A stretch of 64,000 nucleotides of DNA from Streptomyces atratus (lineage in GTDB: Bacteria; Actinomycetota; Actinomycetes; Streptomycetales; Streptomycetaceae): assembly GCF_014648655.1 (NCBI RefSeq), contig NZ_BMRN01000002.1:124001-188000 (forward strand), in the 5' to 3' direction. Position 1 is the stretch's first letter. Each line of letters opens with the position of its first letter. The translations under genes and the position numbers were made by a program. The notes under the pieces are model-generated. The model made no database searches and was not told where the DNA came from. It was given only the letters and a program-made list of their open reading frames with translations. This document shows positions 1 to 9,325 of the stretch, piece after piece.

Positions 1-253
1 CCGAACCGTGCCGGTGGCGGGTGATCGAGTCGGCCTCGACCTGCCAGTGGTCGAGGGCGTAGATCCGCGCCGTGAAGCGGTACTCGGTCGCCGCGTCGTC
101 GCTGCGCACCGAGTAGTGGTCGTCGCCGAGCGGTGCGGGGGTCAGCAGCCGCTCGTGGCTGAACTCGGCGAGCGCCTTGCGGATCAGCAGCCGGTTGGCG
201 GTGGCCCAGCGCTCAGGGGTGAGATGGGCGACGCTGTCGATGACGGGGGACAT
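1..253 (-). CDS. desD: DesD siderophore synthetase, N-terminal part (runs off left edge)
   Basis: NIS (IucA/IucC) synthetase that condenses and macrocyclises three N-hydroxy-N-succinylcadaverine units into desferrioxamine E in the cytoplasm, using ATP. Only the first 84 codons are in the window. The reading begins [17 protein letters not shown] and continues with LIRKALAEFSHE, typical of DesD N-termini. The ATG shares one base with the desC stop (TGATG), so it is the last gene of a translationally coupled desABCD operon. The assignment rests mainly on gene order after desA, desB and desC. The catalytic regions lie outside the window. Confidence 0.9.
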   Translation of the reverse strand, partial: MSPVIDSVAHLTPERWATANRLLIRKALAEFSHERLLTPAPLGDDHYSVRSDDAATEYRFTARIYALDHWQVEADSITRHRHGS

Positions 254-837
254 CAGACGCCACCCCCGGTCGCCGCGGCGAACTGTTCCCGTGTGCAGAC
301 GCTGAGCAGGGCGGTCTTCTCCGGCTTGGCCATCTCGCACAGCACTTCGAAGCCGACCGCCTTGTTGAGGGCGTGCACCGCGCTGTTGCGTACATCGGGC
401 TCGACGACGACCCGGCGTACGGACGGGTCGGCGAACATCGCCTCCATCACGGCGGTGATCACACCGAGCGTGAAGCCGTGCAGTGGGGTGTCGGTCGGGG
501 CGACCAGGAAGTGCATGCCGATGTCGCCGGGCTCGGCGTCGTACAGCCCCTTGAGCTCGACCTCGGTGGGGTCGTACCGCTCCATCAGGAAGGCGGGCTC
601 CCCGTCGTACAGCCCGATGAAGGCGTCGTGGTGCGGGTGGGCGGCGATCGCCATGTACTCCCGCTCGACGTCCTGGAGTTTCGCATCGCCCATCAGCCAG
701 AAGGAGGCCTTGGGGTGGGTGACCCAGCTGTGCACCAGTTCGACGTCGGAAATGGGGCCTTCCCTGCTCGAACGGCGTTGAGAGCTCGGGGAAGGGTCCA
801 GGGGGCGGGTGGTGAAGGTGCCGAGGTCGTTGGTCAT
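253..837 (-). CDS. desC: DesC N-hydroxycadaverine acyltransferase
   Basis: GNAT-fold acyltransferase of the IucB/AcsD-like siderophore group, 194 residues. It transfers succinyl or acetyl from CoA to N-hydroxycadaverine to make the hydroxamate. Visible family features are [13 protein letters not shown] near the middle and [20 protein letters not shown], the acetyl-CoA-binding strand-helix of this group. The ATG overlaps the desB stop as ATGA and its own stop overlaps desD, so translation is coupled within the operon. Iron control comes from the box upstream of desA. Confidence 0.93.
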   Translation of the reverse strand: MTNDLGTFTTRPLDPSPSSQRRSSREGPISDVELVHSWVTHPKASFWLMGDAKLQDVEREYMAIAAHPHHDAFIGLYDGEPAFLMERYDPTEVELKGLYDAEPGDIGMHFLVAPTDTPLHGFTLGVITAVMEAMFADPSVRRVVVEPDVRNSAVHALNKAVGFEVLCEMAKPEKTALLSVCTREQFAAATGGGV

Positions 838-2111
838 ACGGCGAACTCCTGGAAGGCGATGGACTTCTCGACCGGGTAGTACTCACGGCCCAGCAGTTCG
901 CCGATGATGTACGCGTTGCGGTAGGCACCCATGCCCAGGTCGGGTGAGGTGATCGAGTGGGTGTGCGTGCCCGCGTTCTGCAGGAAGACGCCGTGCCCGG
1001 TGGTGTCGATGGAGTAGTTGCGGGCCACGTCGAAGCGGCCGCCGCTGTCCCGGCGCAGCCGGTCGTGGATGTCCTCGAGGAACGCGGGTGGGCGGTAACG
1101 GTAGCCGGTGGCGAGGATCAGGCCCTCGGTGGTGAGGGTGTAGTTCTTGCCCTGCTCCTCCTGGTGCAGCCCCAGCGTGTACGTGCCGCTGCTCTCCTCG
1201 TAGCTCGCGCTGTCCAGCGAGGAGTTGGTGAGGAGCCGGGTCGGGACGGGACCGGGCAGGTTCTTCTGGTAGAGCAGATCGAAGATCGCGTCGATCAGCT
1301 CACCGTCGATGCCCTTGAAGAGGCCCTTCTGCCCGGACTCCAGCCGGTAGCGGGTCTCCTCGGGCAGCGCGTGGAAGTAGTCGATGTACTCCGGGGAGGT
1401 CATCTCCAGCGTCAGCTTGGTGTACTCCAGCGGGAAGAAACGCGGCGAGCGCGTCACCCAGTTCAGCCGGTAGCCGTGCACATCGATCTCGGAGAGCAGG
1501 TCGTAATAGATCTCGGCCGCGCTCTGCCCACTGCCGACGATGGTGATGGACTCCTTCGCCTGGAGAGCCGCCTTGCCTTCCATATAACGGGAGTTGTGCA
1601 GGTAGTCGCCGCCCAGGCCCTGGCAGGCATCCGGGATGTACGGGGGAGTGCCGGTGCCGAGCACGAGCCGTGGGGCCCTGAAGACGCTGCCGACGGCCGT
1701 GCGGACGGTGTAGAGCGCGGTGCCCTCGTCGTACGTGAGCGACTCGACGGTCTCGTCGAAGCGGATGCTGCTCAGTCCGGCGGCGGCCCAGCGGCAGTAG
1801 TCGTTGTACTCGGTCCGCAGCGGGTAGAAGTTCTCCCGGATGTAGAAGGAGTACAGCCGCCCGCGTTCCTTCAGATAGTTCAGGAAGGAGTACGGAGAGG
1901 TCGGGTCTGCCATCGTGACCAGGTCCGACAGGAACGGCGTCTGGAGATGGGCCCCTTCGAGGAACATCCCGGAGTGCCATTCGAAGTCCGGCTTGGACTC
2001 CAGGAACACCCCGTTCAGCTCGTCGATCGGCTCGGTCAGACAGGCGAGCCCGAGATTGAAGGGGCCGAGCCCGATACCGATGAAGTCGTGGGGTTCAGGA
2101 AGCGCGGTCAA
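834..2111 (-). CDS. desB: DesB cadaverine N-monooxygenase
   Basis: FAD- and NADPH-dependent N-hydroxylating monooxygenase (lysine/ornithine monooxygenase family), 425 residues, hydroxylating cadaverine for desferrioxamine assembly. The FAD site [15 protein letters not shown] lies at the N-terminus, the NADPH dinucleotide motif [16 protein letters not shown] near residue 190, and the late ATGYRYR motif near residue 335. The best start is TTG at 2111, preceded by GGGAGA. It overlaps the end of desA by 17 nt, consistent with coupling. Length is normal for the family. Confidence 0.95.
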   Translation of the reverse strand: MTALPEPHDFIGIGLGPFNLGLACLTEPIDELNGVFLESKPDFEWHSGMFLEGAHLQTPFLSDLVTMADPTSPYSFLNYLKERGRLYSFYIRENFYPLRTEYNDYCRWAAAGLSSIRFDETVESLTYDEGTALYTVRTAVGSVFRAPRLVLGTGTPPYIPDACQGLGGDYLHNSRYMEGKAALQAKESITIVGSGQSAAEIYYDLLSEIDVHGYRLNWVTRSPRFFPLEYTKLTLEMTSPEYIDYFHALPEETRYRLESGQKGLFKGIDGELIDAIFDLLYQKNLPGPVPTRLLTNSSLDSASYEESSGTYTLGLHQEEQGKNYTLTTEGLILATGYRYRPPAFLEDIHDRLRRDSGGRFDVARNYSIDTTGHGVFLQNAGTHTHSITSPDLGMGAYRNAYIIGELLGREYYPVEKSIAFQEFAV

Positions 2112-3543
2112 GGGAGTCTCCCAGGTACTGCTCGGCGTGGCCGGAGATCAGGTCGAGTACCGCGGCGATGTCCTGCGCGGTCGTTTCGGGGTTGAGCAGG
2201 GTGAACTTCAGGTACTGGCGGCCACCGACCTTCGTACCGGCGACGACGGCTTCGCCGGAGGCGAAGAGCGCCTTGCGGGCATGGAGATTGGCCCGGTCGA
2301 TCTCGGTGGGCGCGGTGACGCCGGACGGGATGCAGCGGAACACCAGCGTGGAGAGTTGGGGCTCGACGACGACGTCGAATCGCGGGTCGGCGGCGAGCAG
2401 CCGCCAGCCCTCGGCGGCCAGGTCGCAGACCTCGTCGAAGAGCTCGCCGATGCCGTCGGCGCCCATGACACGCAGCGTCATCCACAGTTTCAGGGCGTCG
2501 AATCTGCGGGTGGTCTGCAGCGACTTGTCCACCTGGTTGGGGATGCGTTCGGCGGCCGTCCGCTGCGGGTTGAGGTACTCGGCGTGGTACGTGGCGTGGC
2601 GCAGCGTCGCCCGGTCCCGGACCAGCACGGCCGAGGAACTCACCGGCTGGAAGAAGGACTTGTGGTAGTCCACGGTGACCGAGTCGGCGTGTTCGATGCC
2701 GTCGAGGAGGTGGCGGCGCTCACGGGAGGCCAGCAGACCGCAGCCGTACGCGGCGTCGACATGCAGCCAGGTGGAGAACTGCCGGCAGAGCGCGGCGATT
2801 TCGGGCAGCGGATCGATGGTGCCGAAGTCGGTGGTGCCCGCGGTGGCGACGACGGCCATCGGCACGGCGCCCTCGGCGACACACTGCTCCAGGGCGCGGG
2901 CCAGCGCCACGGTCTGCATGCGCTTGTTGTGGTCGACGGGGACGGCGATGACCGAGTCCGGTCCCAGACCGAGGAGTTTCGCCGACTTCTGGACACTGAA
3001 GTGGCTGCATTCGGAGGTGAGGATGCGCAGCCGGGTGAAGTGGTGCGGCGGCGTCTTGGCCTCTTCCCGGGCGAGCAGCAGGGCCTGCAGATTGGACTGC
3101 GTACCGCCGCTGGTGAAGATGCCGTCCGCGGCCGGTCCGAGGCCGATCCGGGTCGCGGTCCAGTCGATCAGACGGCGCTCGATCAGGGTGCCGCCGGCGC
3201 TCTGGTCCCAGGTGTCCAGGGAGGAGTTGACGGCCGAGAGCACGGCTTCGCCGAGGAGGGCGGGGATGACGACCGGGCAGTTGAGGTGGCCCAGGTAGCG
3301 GGGGTGGTGGAAGTAGACGGCGTCACGGAGATAGACGCTGTCGAGCTCGTCGAGGGCGGCGGACGCATCGCCCAGCGGCCGGTCCAGATCGATCGCGTCA
3401 ACGACGGGAGCGAGCTCGTCGACGGAGATTCCGGTGAACGGCCGGTCTGTGGCGGCGAGTTTGGCTGCGACCCGTTCGACTCCTGCGGTCACGGAGCGCC
3501 GGTATTGCTCCGCGGTCGTGTCGTTGAGCAGGTGCGAACGCAT
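2095..3543 (-). CDS. desA: DesA lysine decarboxylase
   Basis: Group II PLP-dependent decarboxylase that turns lysine into cadaverine, the first step of desferrioxamine synthesis. The 482-residue product starts [33 protein letters not shown] and HVDAAYGCG line the cofactor pocket, and the PLP lysine sits in [12 protein letters not shown]. An in-frame ATG at 3576 would add 11 residues, but the strong Shine-Dalgarno GGGAGGA at 3551-3557 sits 7 nt before the ATG at 3543. It heads the desABCD operon, with an iron box about 80 nt upstream. Confidence 0.96.
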   Translation of the reverse strand: MRSHLLNDTTAEQYRRSVTAGVERVAAKLAATDRPFTGISVDELAPVVDAIDLDRPLGDASAALDELDSVYLRDAVYFHHPRYLGHLNCPVVIPALLGEAVLSAVNSSLDTWDQSAGGTLIERRLIDWTATRIGLGPAADGIFTSGGTQSNLQALLLAREEAKTPPHHFTRLRILTSECSHFSVQKSAKLLGLGPDSVIAVPVDHNKRMQTVALARALEQCVAEGAVPMAVVATAGTTDFGTIDPLPEIAALCRQFSTWLHVDAAYGCGLLASRERRHLLDGIEHADSVTVDYHKSFFQPVSSSAVLVRDRATLRHATYHAEYLNPQRTAAERIPNQVDKSLQTTRRFDALKLWMTLRVMGADGIGELFDEVCDLAAEGWRLLAADPRFDVVVEPQLSTLVFRCIPSGVTAPTEIDRANLHARKALFASGEAVVAGTKVGGRQYLKFTLLNPETTAQDIAAVLDLISGHAEQYLGDSLDRAS

Positions 3544-3620
3544 GAAGGGGTCCTCCCGGATGCGGGGAAACTTCATCGGCCCTCAGGGCAGAAGGAGGGG
3601 GCGAGGACTCGATGCCGAAG

Positions 3621-3639
3621 TGAGGTTAGCCTAACCTAA
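3621..3639 (-). promoter_or_regulatory. Iron box upstream of desA (DmdR/IdeR-type operator)
   Basis: Read on the minus strand the site is TTAGGTTAGGCTAACCTCA. It matches the known actinobacterial DmdR/IdeR/DtxR consensus TTAGGTTAGGCTCACCTAA at 17 of 19 positions. It lies 78 nt upstream of the desA start, inside the gap between the reductase gene and desA. Under iron-replete conditions DmdR1 bound here would be expected to silence desABCD. Confidence 0.92.
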
Positions 3640-3774
3640 CTTCACATCGGGTTGTTCCTCGCCCCCGGGGGACGCAGAGGTTGTCCGATTTACGCGTACG
3701 GGGTGTCCGCTTCCGGTCTGCGGGTAGGGAGTTCAGGGTGTGCGGCGCACGGTCCGCGCCCTGCCGCCTTCCCG

Positions 3775-4626
3775 CTACGCTTCCGCGGTGGTCGCCGCCT
3801 CGCGCAGCTGTTCCTCGCTCATTCCGCGACGCCAGTACCCGACGAACGTCACGCGCCTGCGGTCGAATCGGCGCTCCTGCACGAGATGGCGGCGCAGTGC
3901 CCGCACCTGTGACGACTCGCCCGCGATCCAGACGTACGGCGTCCCCTCGGGCAACTCGGCCGCCCGGACGGCCTCCGGGCCGGCGGGTGCGCCTTCGTCC
4001 CGTACGAGCCAGGTGATCCGGGCCTTGGCCGCGGTGCTGAGGGCCTGGCGGTCCTCGGTGTGCTGGACCTCCAGCCAGACCCGGGCCTTCATGCCGGCCG
4101 GCAGCCACTCCAGGGCGGCGGATGCGGCGGGCAGTGCGGTCTCGTCGGCCCAGATCAGCACCCAGTCGGTGTCCTGCGGAGGGCGGAAGCGGACGGCGGT
4201 GTTGTCCTCGACGGCCGGGCCCAGCGCCTTGAGTGGATCGCCGGGGGAGGTGGTGGCGGCCCAGCGGCAGGCGGGCCCGCCGTCCTCGTGCAGCGCGAAG
4301 TCGATGTCGATCTCGGTCGCCCCGTCGGGTGTGCGGCGCTGGGCGCGCACGGTGTACGAGCGCATGACGGCCCGTACGTTGTCCGGAAGGGCGCGCCAGG
4401 CGGCGAACCAATTGCCGTCTTCATCGACCGGAACGACTGGTTCCGGCTGGCCGGGGTGCGGCAGGAACAGCGACAGGCTCTGGTCGCGTCCTCCGGCGGC
4501 GAAGCCGTCGAGTCCCGGGCCGCCGAAGGTGACCCGGAGCATGGAGGGTCCGAGTCGCCGGGTCCGCAGGACGGTCAGGCCGAAGAACCGGAAGGGGGCG
4601 ATGGGGGGTGCGACGGACGTCGTCAT
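3775..4626 (-). CDS. desF: Siderophore-interacting protein, ferric-siderophore reductase (DesF-like)
   Basis: Flavin-dependent reductase of the SIP/ViuB family, 283 residues, thought to release iron from ferrioxamine in the cytoplasm. The FAD-binding MRSYTVRAQ motif is near residue 90 and the family signature VGYWRRGMSEEQL is at the C-terminus, after an NAD(P)H-binding region with WIAGESSQVRALRRHL. GGGAGGAG lies 7 nt before the ATG. It lies upstream of desA on the same strand with its own iron box, the arrangement known for desF. The symbol is by position and family; the usual neighbour desE is not in this window. Confidence 0.87.
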   Translation of the reverse strand: MTTSVAPPIAPFRFFGLTVLRTRRLGPSMLRVTFGGPGLDGFAAGGRDQSLSLFLPHPGQPEPVVPVDEDGNWFAAWRALPDNVRAVMRSYTVRAQRRTPDGATEIDIDFALHEDGGPACRWAATTSPGDPLKALGPAVEDNTAVRFRPPQDTDWVLIWADETALPAASAALEWLPAGMKARVWLEVQHTEDRQALSTAAKARITWLVRDEGAPAGPEAVRAAELPEGTPYVWIAGESSQVRALRRHLVQERRFDRRRVTFVGYWRRGMSEEQLREAATTAEA

Positions 4627-4687
4627 GCGGGGGCTCCTCCCAGGAACCGGAAGCGAAGCCGGGAACCGGCCGCCGGTATGTTCGAAG

Positions 4688-4706
4688 GAAGGTTAGCCTA
4701 ACCTCA
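4688..4706 (-). promoter_or_regulatory. Iron box upstream of the siderophore reductase
   Basis: The minus strand reads TGAGGTTAGGCTAACCTTC. The central 15 bp AGGTTAGGCTAACCT form a perfect DtxR/DmdR core identical to that of the desA box. It lies 61 nt upstream of the reductase ATG, so this gene is probably iron-repressed together with desABCD. Confidence 0.9.
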
Positions 4707-4735
4707 TTGAGTGTTCGAGGGTGCCCCCGGACCGT

Positions 4736-5095
4736 TCACCAGACGAGGACCCCGCCGCCCACGGCCCGGGCCCGCAGGGCGGCGGCGGTGATGTTGGCGA
4801 GCCGGGCCACCACGTAGTCCCGCCGGTCGCCGCCGTCTCCGGCCAGTGTTGCGGCGTTGCGGTGCAACAGCTCGCACTCTTCGAGGAAGTCGTCGATGTC
4901 CTCCGGCTCCACGTGCAGATTGCCGGTGGCCAGCTCGGGGAGGAAACGGGCGCCGAGCGCCCGCGCGGCCTCTGATCCCCACAACGTGGTCCGACAGACC
5001 TCGGTCCCGGCCATGTCGCTGCCGTCCTCGGCGTCGTCGAGGAGATGCGACTGGCAGTCCTCGTCGTAGATGAACGTATGCACCGTCAGCGTCAT
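4736..5095 (-). CDS. Small hypothetical protein, 119 aa
   Basis: I do not recognise the family. The product starts MTLTVHTFIYDEDCQSHLLD, is acidic, and has no signal peptide or membrane segment. A helical stretch with LHVEPEDIDDFLEECELLHRNAATL is followed by a segment ending ANITAAALRARAVGGGVLVW. The ATG overlaps the stop of the upstream acetyltransferase as ATGA, so the two are co-translated. The nearby iron box at 4688-4706 lies just downstream and faces the reductase, not this gene. Confidence 0.75.
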   Translation of the reverse strand: MTLTVHTFIYDEDCQSHLLDDAEDGSDMAGTEVCRTTLWGSEAARALGARFLPELATGNLHVEPEDIDDFLEECELLHRNAATLAGDGGDRRDYVVARLANITAAALRARAVGGGVLVW

Positions 5096-5733
5096 GCCCC
5101 GAATTCCTCCCGGCAGGCGTCGAGTCCCTCGAGCGTCACCTCGACGGTCCGGTACTCCTCCCAGCGGGCACGGTCCAGCCGCAGCCGCTGCAGAGTGACG
5201 GGCGCACCCCGTACCGCGGTGACCTCCAGTCCGTCCGGCAGATATCCGAGCCGGCGCGAGACGCCCAGCGAGCGCGGGTTGTCGGTCATGGCGGCCGAGA
5301 CCGCGGTCCGGGCCCCGAGTCCGGCGAAGGCGAGATGCAGGGCGGCGGCCCGCATCTCGGTGCCGATGCCCCGACCCTGGTGGGCGAGGCCCAGCCACGA
5401 GCCGGTGCTGACCTCACCGGTCACGGCGAAGTCCTTCGCCGTCACGTCCTGACGCCCGACCACCTCGCCCTCGTGCAGCACGGCGAGGCTCAGTGCCCAG
5501 TCCCGTACGGACCAGTTGGCGACGGTGGCCAGCACATGCTGGAACACGGCCTTGCCGCACGCGGCGGGCGACGCGTCGGTCCAGGGGACCGTGAACGGCA
5601 TATCGGCCGGCGGGTGCACCCCGTCCGCGGCGACCGACGCGAGGTCGTCCAGCAACTCCAGTTCCGGTAGGCGGAGTTCCAGACGGGGCGTGCGGAGGCG
5701 GAGCCCGTACAGGGGCCAGTGCTGCGGTTTCAT
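5092..5733 (-). CDS. GNAT-family N-acetyltransferase (RimJ/RimL type)
   Basis: Acetyl-CoA-dependent N-acetyltransferase, 213 residues, with an unknown amine or protein N-terminal substrate. The N-terminus LRTPRLELRLP is typical of RimJ/RimL relatives. The acetyl-CoA pyrophosphate loop is LAHQGRGIGTEMRAAAL near residue 125, and AAMTDNPRSLGVSRRLGY gives the second conserved motif. It is the first gene of a two-gene unit with the 119-aa protein. Confidence 0.85.
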   Translation of the reverse strand: MKPQHWPLYGLRLRTPRLELRLPELELLDDLASVAADGVHPPADMPFTVPWTDASPAACGKAVFQHVLATVANWSVRDWALSLAVLHEGEVVGRQDVTAKDFAVTGEVSTGSWLGLAHQGRGIGTEMRAAALHLAFAGLGARTAVSAAMTDNPRSLGVSRRLGYLPDGLEVTAVRGAPVTLQRLRLDRARWEEYRTVEVTLEGLDACREEFGA

Positions 5734-5789
5734 GTACGGACTCTGCCGAAAGGCGCTGCACGCTGTCGAACGAATTGCACCCCGACCGT

Positions 5790-5819
5790 GCAGACGGGCC
5801 CCCGCCGGGGCCCGTCTGC
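5790..5819. terminator. Hairpin terminator after the beta-propeller gene
   Basis: A perfect 13-bp stem (arms 5790-5802 and 5807-5819, tetraloop CGCC) lies just past the stop of the 5846-7819 gene. It has no T tract, as is common in Streptomyces. It separates that gene from the acetyltransferase gene downstream. Confidence 0.8.
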
Positions 5820-5845
5820 GTCACGTGGCAGTGGTGGGCTGTTCC

Positions 5846-7819
5846 CTACTTCGTGAAGTACAGGTACTTCCACGCGCCGTGCGTCGTCGAGTTCACGTTG
5901 TCACCCGAGGAGCCCTTGACGTACGAGGAGCGCATCCGGGCGCGGATGCCGGACTCGCCAGGGGCTTCGAGGCGGACCACGGACTTGCCGTTGGTGCCCA
6001 GCGCGAAGTACTCGGGGTCCGCGTCGTACCACTTGCCCTGGTAGTAGACCTGGAGCCCGAAGCGCTGCTGGCGGCCCTTGTAGTACGTCATCGACGTGGT
6101 GAGGACCGGGTCGGTGTTCTTGTGGAACCAGTAGTACGTCGTGGAACCGATCTTGCCTGTCTTGTACTGCTTGGAGACGGAGGTGGAGACCTTCACCTTG
6201 GCATACGCGGTCGACTTCACGGTCTTGGAACCCGAGCGGGCATCGCCCGCGTAGACCGCGGTGACCGCGGTGTTACGGGTCATGCTCACGGTGACCGACA
6301 GGTTGCCCTTGGAGTTGACCTGGCCCTTCTTCAGCAGCTTCTTGGGCTTGTCGGCGCCGAAGGGATCGGCCCAGATCTCGACGGTGCGGTTCCTGTACGT
6401 CTTGCCGAGGTGGGCGGTGAACGAGACCTTGGCGCCGTAGGAGTAGGTGCCGCCGTTGCGGTTGAGCGTGAGGGCGGTGGCGGTGCGCGAGACGGCGACC
6501 GTGTCCTTGCCCGATGCGGGCGCGTGCGTGGCGTCGCCCGCGTACGTCGCCGTGTAGGTGACGTTGCCGCCGGCGGGCGGGGTGTCGCTGAAGGAGAACG
6601 CACCGGACGAACCGACCGTCTTCGTGCCGAGCGACTTGCCCTTGGGGGAGTCGATATCGGTCCGGGTGACGGTGACCTTGGAGCCCGAGGGGAAGGACTT
6701 GCCGGAGGTCAGTTTGCCGGTGACGTCGAGCTTCTTGGCGCGGGTCGCCTTGGCGGGCGCGGAGACGGTGGCCTTGACCGGGTAGCGGGTGGCGTCGTCG
6801 AGGACCCGCAGGGACAGCCCGCCGTAACTGTTGGCGAGGGCGAACAGCTTGGTCCCGTCGGGGGCCCACGCCAGTCCTCTTGAGGTGATGGTGTCGCCGC
6901 CCGGCGTGCCCTGGCCGTACGTGTACGTGCGGTACGGCGTCGTCGCGCCGGGCTTGTAGATGTAGATGTCCGTGTCGTACCAGCTGTAGGTGGACAGGGC
7001 GACCGTGCCGTCCGGGGCGATCGCGGCCGAGTTGGGATGGTCCGCCTTGGTCGGGTAGCCGCCGGTACGGGTGAGGTCGTCGGTGTTGATCGCGGTCGCC
7101 GCGTAGGGGGACTCGCCCGAGGCGGCGACGATCTTCTTGCCGTCGGCGCTGAGTGCGAAGTCGTCCATGTAGTTCGCGGCCTCGGACGGCATGCCCTGCT
7201 TGCGCAGGACGGGGGTGCTCGTCGACACGTCGTACACGGCCAGTCCGGACCAGGTGCCGTGGACGCCGAGCACCAGGGTGTTCCCGGCGGACTCCAGCTC
7301 GGGGGCGTCGTACCAGCCGATGCCGGGGAGCTGGTCGAGGGCGACCTCCGGGCTGCTCTGCGCGGGGTCGAACGAGCCCAGGTGGTGCGAAGGCTGCTTT
7401 CCGTACATGAACCAGACCCGCCCGCCCGCCACCGCCAGCGTCTGGGGCCGGGTGTTCTCGCCGGTGCCGTACTGCGCGGCGGCCGTCGAGGTGGCCGTCT
7501 CGATGGCCACGACGGCGTCGCTGCCCGGGACGGCCGCGTAGACGGAACGGGAGTCGGGCGCGATCGCCAGATCCTGCACGCCGGGGAGATTCGGGACGGT
7601 CGTCACGACCTTGCCCGCGTAGTCGGTGACGACGACCTTGTTGCCGCTCGGATCGCTGATGTAGACCCGCTTGTGTACACCGTCCACGGCGATGTCGCCG
7701 TACGAGGAGATCGGCAGGGCCTTGCTGGAGTCGGCCATGGCCGACCCCGTGGTGCCGACGGCCAGCGCCGTCGAGCTGAAGAGGACCGCGAGCGCGGTCG
7801 ACACGGTGCGCGTGCGCAC
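5846..7819 (-). CDS. Secreted beta-propeller protein with Ig-like repeats
   Basis: Predicted exported protein of 657 residues, role unknown. The likely GTG start at 7819 gives a Sec signal peptide, VRTRTVSTALAVLFSSTALA with cleavage after SAMA. Residues about 40-370 form a YncE/NHL-like propeller, with recurrent blades such as DIAVDGVHKRVYISDPSGNK and LAIAPDSRSVYAA. Residues about 375-570 hold two Ig-like (big-domain) modules ending YTATYAGDATHAP and VTAVYAGDARSG. A C-terminal domain of about 90 residues, rich in Tyr and Trp, follows. Such proteins are usually cell-surface binding modules. It is monocistronic with a strong terminator. Confidence 0.82.
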   Translation of the reverse strand: MRTRTVSTALAVLFSSTALAVGTTGSAMADSSKALPISSYGDIAVDGVHKRVYISDPSGNKVVVTDYAGKVVTTVPNLPGVQDLAIAPDSRSVYAAVPGSDAVVAIETATSTAAAQYGTGENTRPQTLAVAGGRVWFMYGKQPSHHLGSFDPAQSSPEVALDQLPGIGWYDAPELESAGNTLVLGVHGTWSGLAVYDVSTSTPVLRKQGMPSEAANYMDDFALSADGKKIVAASGESPYAATAINTDDLTRTGGYPTKADHPNSAAIAPDGTVALSTYSWYDTDIYIYKPGATTPYRTYTYGQGTPGGDTITSRGLAWAPDGTKLFALANSYGGLSLRVLDDATRYPVKATVSAPAKATRAKKLDVTGKLTSGKSFPSGSKVTVTRTDIDSPKGKSLGTKTVGSSGAFSFSDTPPAGGNVTYTATYAGDATHAPASGKDTVAVSRTATALTLNRNGGTYSYGAKVSFTAHLGKTYRNRTVEIWADPFGADKPKKLLKKGQVNSKGNLSVTVSMTRNTAVTAVYAGDARSGSKTVKSTAYAKVKVSTSVSKQYKTGKIGSTTYYWFHKNTDPVLTTSMTYYKGRQQRFGLQVYYQGKWYDADPEYFALGTNGKSVVRLEAPGESGIRARMRSSYVKGSSGDNVNSTTHGAWKYLYFTK

Positions 7820-8085
7820 GTTGATGTACCCCCACAGTGAAACCCGGTGGATGGGCCGGGTGACGAGTCGGGCCGCGCGGCATCCGGACACCGTTACGTG
7901 AAGACGGTGTGCAGGGCGCGGCCGTTGTTGTGAAGGGTATGTCATGGCGGTGACAGGAGGGAGGGCGGATGTGCGGAGGGATCGGGTGCGCGGTGCCGGG
8001 CGAACTCCGGTGCGGCGCCCGGTTGTTGCCGGGGCCCGGAGTGCCGGGTTCGGCCTGGCCCGGTGACCGGCCCGGAAAGCGGATC

Positions 8086-8112
8086 GGGCGGGCCCGGAAC
8101 CCGGACCCGCCC
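8086..8112. terminator. Hairpin terminator of the leucine-catabolic operon
   Basis: GGGCGGG(C)CCGG pairs with CCGG(A)CCCGCCC across an AAC loop, 18 nt past the acyl-CoA dehydrogenase stop. Two paired blocks are separated by a single mismatch. It ends the four-gene minus-strand operon. The rest of 7820-8085 holds the promoter region of the propeller gene, where I see no clear motif. Confidence 0.65.
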
Positions 8113-8129
8113 CGTACCACCGCGAAGCG

Positions 8130-9296
8130 TCAGGCCGGCAGCCCCAACTCCCGCGCGATCAGCATCCGCTGCACCTCGCTCGTGCCCTCGCCGATCTCCA
8201 GGATCTTGGAGTCGCGCCACATCCTGGCCACCGGGTACTCGTTCATGAAGCCGTAGCCGCCGTGGATCTGGGTCGCCTCGCGGGCGTTGTCCACCGCGAC
8301 CGTCGACGAGTACAGCTTCGCGATCGCGGCCTCCTTCTTGAAGGGTTCGCCGGCCACCAGGCGCGACGCCGCGTCGCGCCAGCCGATGCGGGCCATGTGG
8401 GCCCGCATCTCCATGTCCGCGATCTTGAACTGGATGGCCTGGTTGGCGCCGATCGGCCTGCCGAAGGCCTGGCGCTCCTTGGCGTACTTCACCGACTCGT
8501 CCACGCAGCCCTGGGCCAGGCCCGTGGACAGGGCGGCGATGGCGATCCGGCCCTCGTCCAGGATGCGCAGGAACTGGGCGTAGCCGCGGCCCTCCTCGCC
8601 CAGCAGGTTCGCCAGGGGCACGCGGACGTCGGAGAAGGACAGTTCGCGGGTGTCCGAGGCGTTCCAGCCGACCTTGGAGTACGGGGCGGCGACCGTGAAG
8701 CCGGGGGTGCCGGACGGCACGATGATCGAGGAGATCAGCGGGGCGCCGTTCTCCTTGTGGCCGGTCACCGCCGTGACCGTGACCAGTTCCGTGATGTCCG
8801 TACCGGAGTTGGTGATGAAGCACTTGGAGCCGTTGATCACCCACTCGCCCGTGGCCTCGTCGCGCACCGCCGTCGTGCGGGTGCCGCCCGCGTCCGAGCC
8901 GGCGTCCGGCTCGGTCAGGCCGAACGCGCCGAGCGCCTCGCCCGAGCAGAGCTTCGGCAGCCAGTGCTGCTTCTGCTCCTCCGTACCGAAGTGGTATACC
9001 GGCATCGCGCCGAGCGAGACCCCGGCCTCCAGGGTGATCGCCACGGACGAGTCGACCCGGGCCAGCTCCTCCAGGGCGATCCCGAGCGCGAGATAGTCGC
9101 CGCCCATCCCGCCGTACTCCTCCGGGAACGGCAGCCCGAACAGCCCCATCCGCCCCATCTCGCGCACGATCTCGTACGGGAACTCATGGCGCTCGTAGAA
9201 GTCGCCGATCTTCGGGGCGATCACATCGTGCGCGAACTCCTCGACGGTGCGACGCAGTTCCTCGTGCTCGGCGGTCAGCCGGTGGTCCAGGGACAT
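8130..9296 (-). CDS. acdH: Acyl-CoA dehydrogenase (branched-chain/isovaleryl type)
   Basis: FAD flavoprotein, 388 residues, oxidising acyl-CoA to enoyl-CoA. FGLTEPDAGSDAGGTRTTA is the first family signature, and QIHGGYGFMNEYPVAR with EIGEGTSEVQRMLIAREL is the C-terminal flavin/substrate region. It is the last gene of an operon with HMG-CoA lyase and a two-subunit acyl-CoA carboxylase. Leucine breakdown (isovaleryl-CoA to 3-methylcrotonyl-CoA) is therefore the likely role. The Streptomyces gene called acdH, needed for valine, isoleucine and leucine catabolism, has this context. The start is the ATG of MSLDHRLTAEHEELRR, 29 nt after the lyase stop. Confidence 0.93.
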   Translation of the reverse strand: MSLDHRLTAEHEELRRTVEEFAHDVIAPKIGDFYERHEFPYEIVREMGRMGLFGLPFPEEYGGMGGDYLALGIALEELARVDSSVAITLEAGVSLGAMPVYHFGTEEQKQHWLPKLCSGEALGAFGLTEPDAGSDAGGTRTTAVRDEATGEWVINGSKCFITNSGTDITELVTVTAVTGHKENGAPLISSIIVPSGTPGFTVAAPYSKVGWNASDTRELSFSDVRVPLANLLGEEGRGYAQFLRILDEGRIAIAALSTGLAQGCVDESVKYAKERQAFGRPIGANQAIQFKIADMEMRAHMARIGWRDAASRLVAGEPFKKEAAIAKLYSSTVAVDNAREATQIHGGYGFMNEYPVARMWRDSKILEIGEGTSEVQRMLIARELGLPA

Positions 9297-9325
9297 GGTG
9301 GGTGTCACTCCTTGTGGGACTGTGT

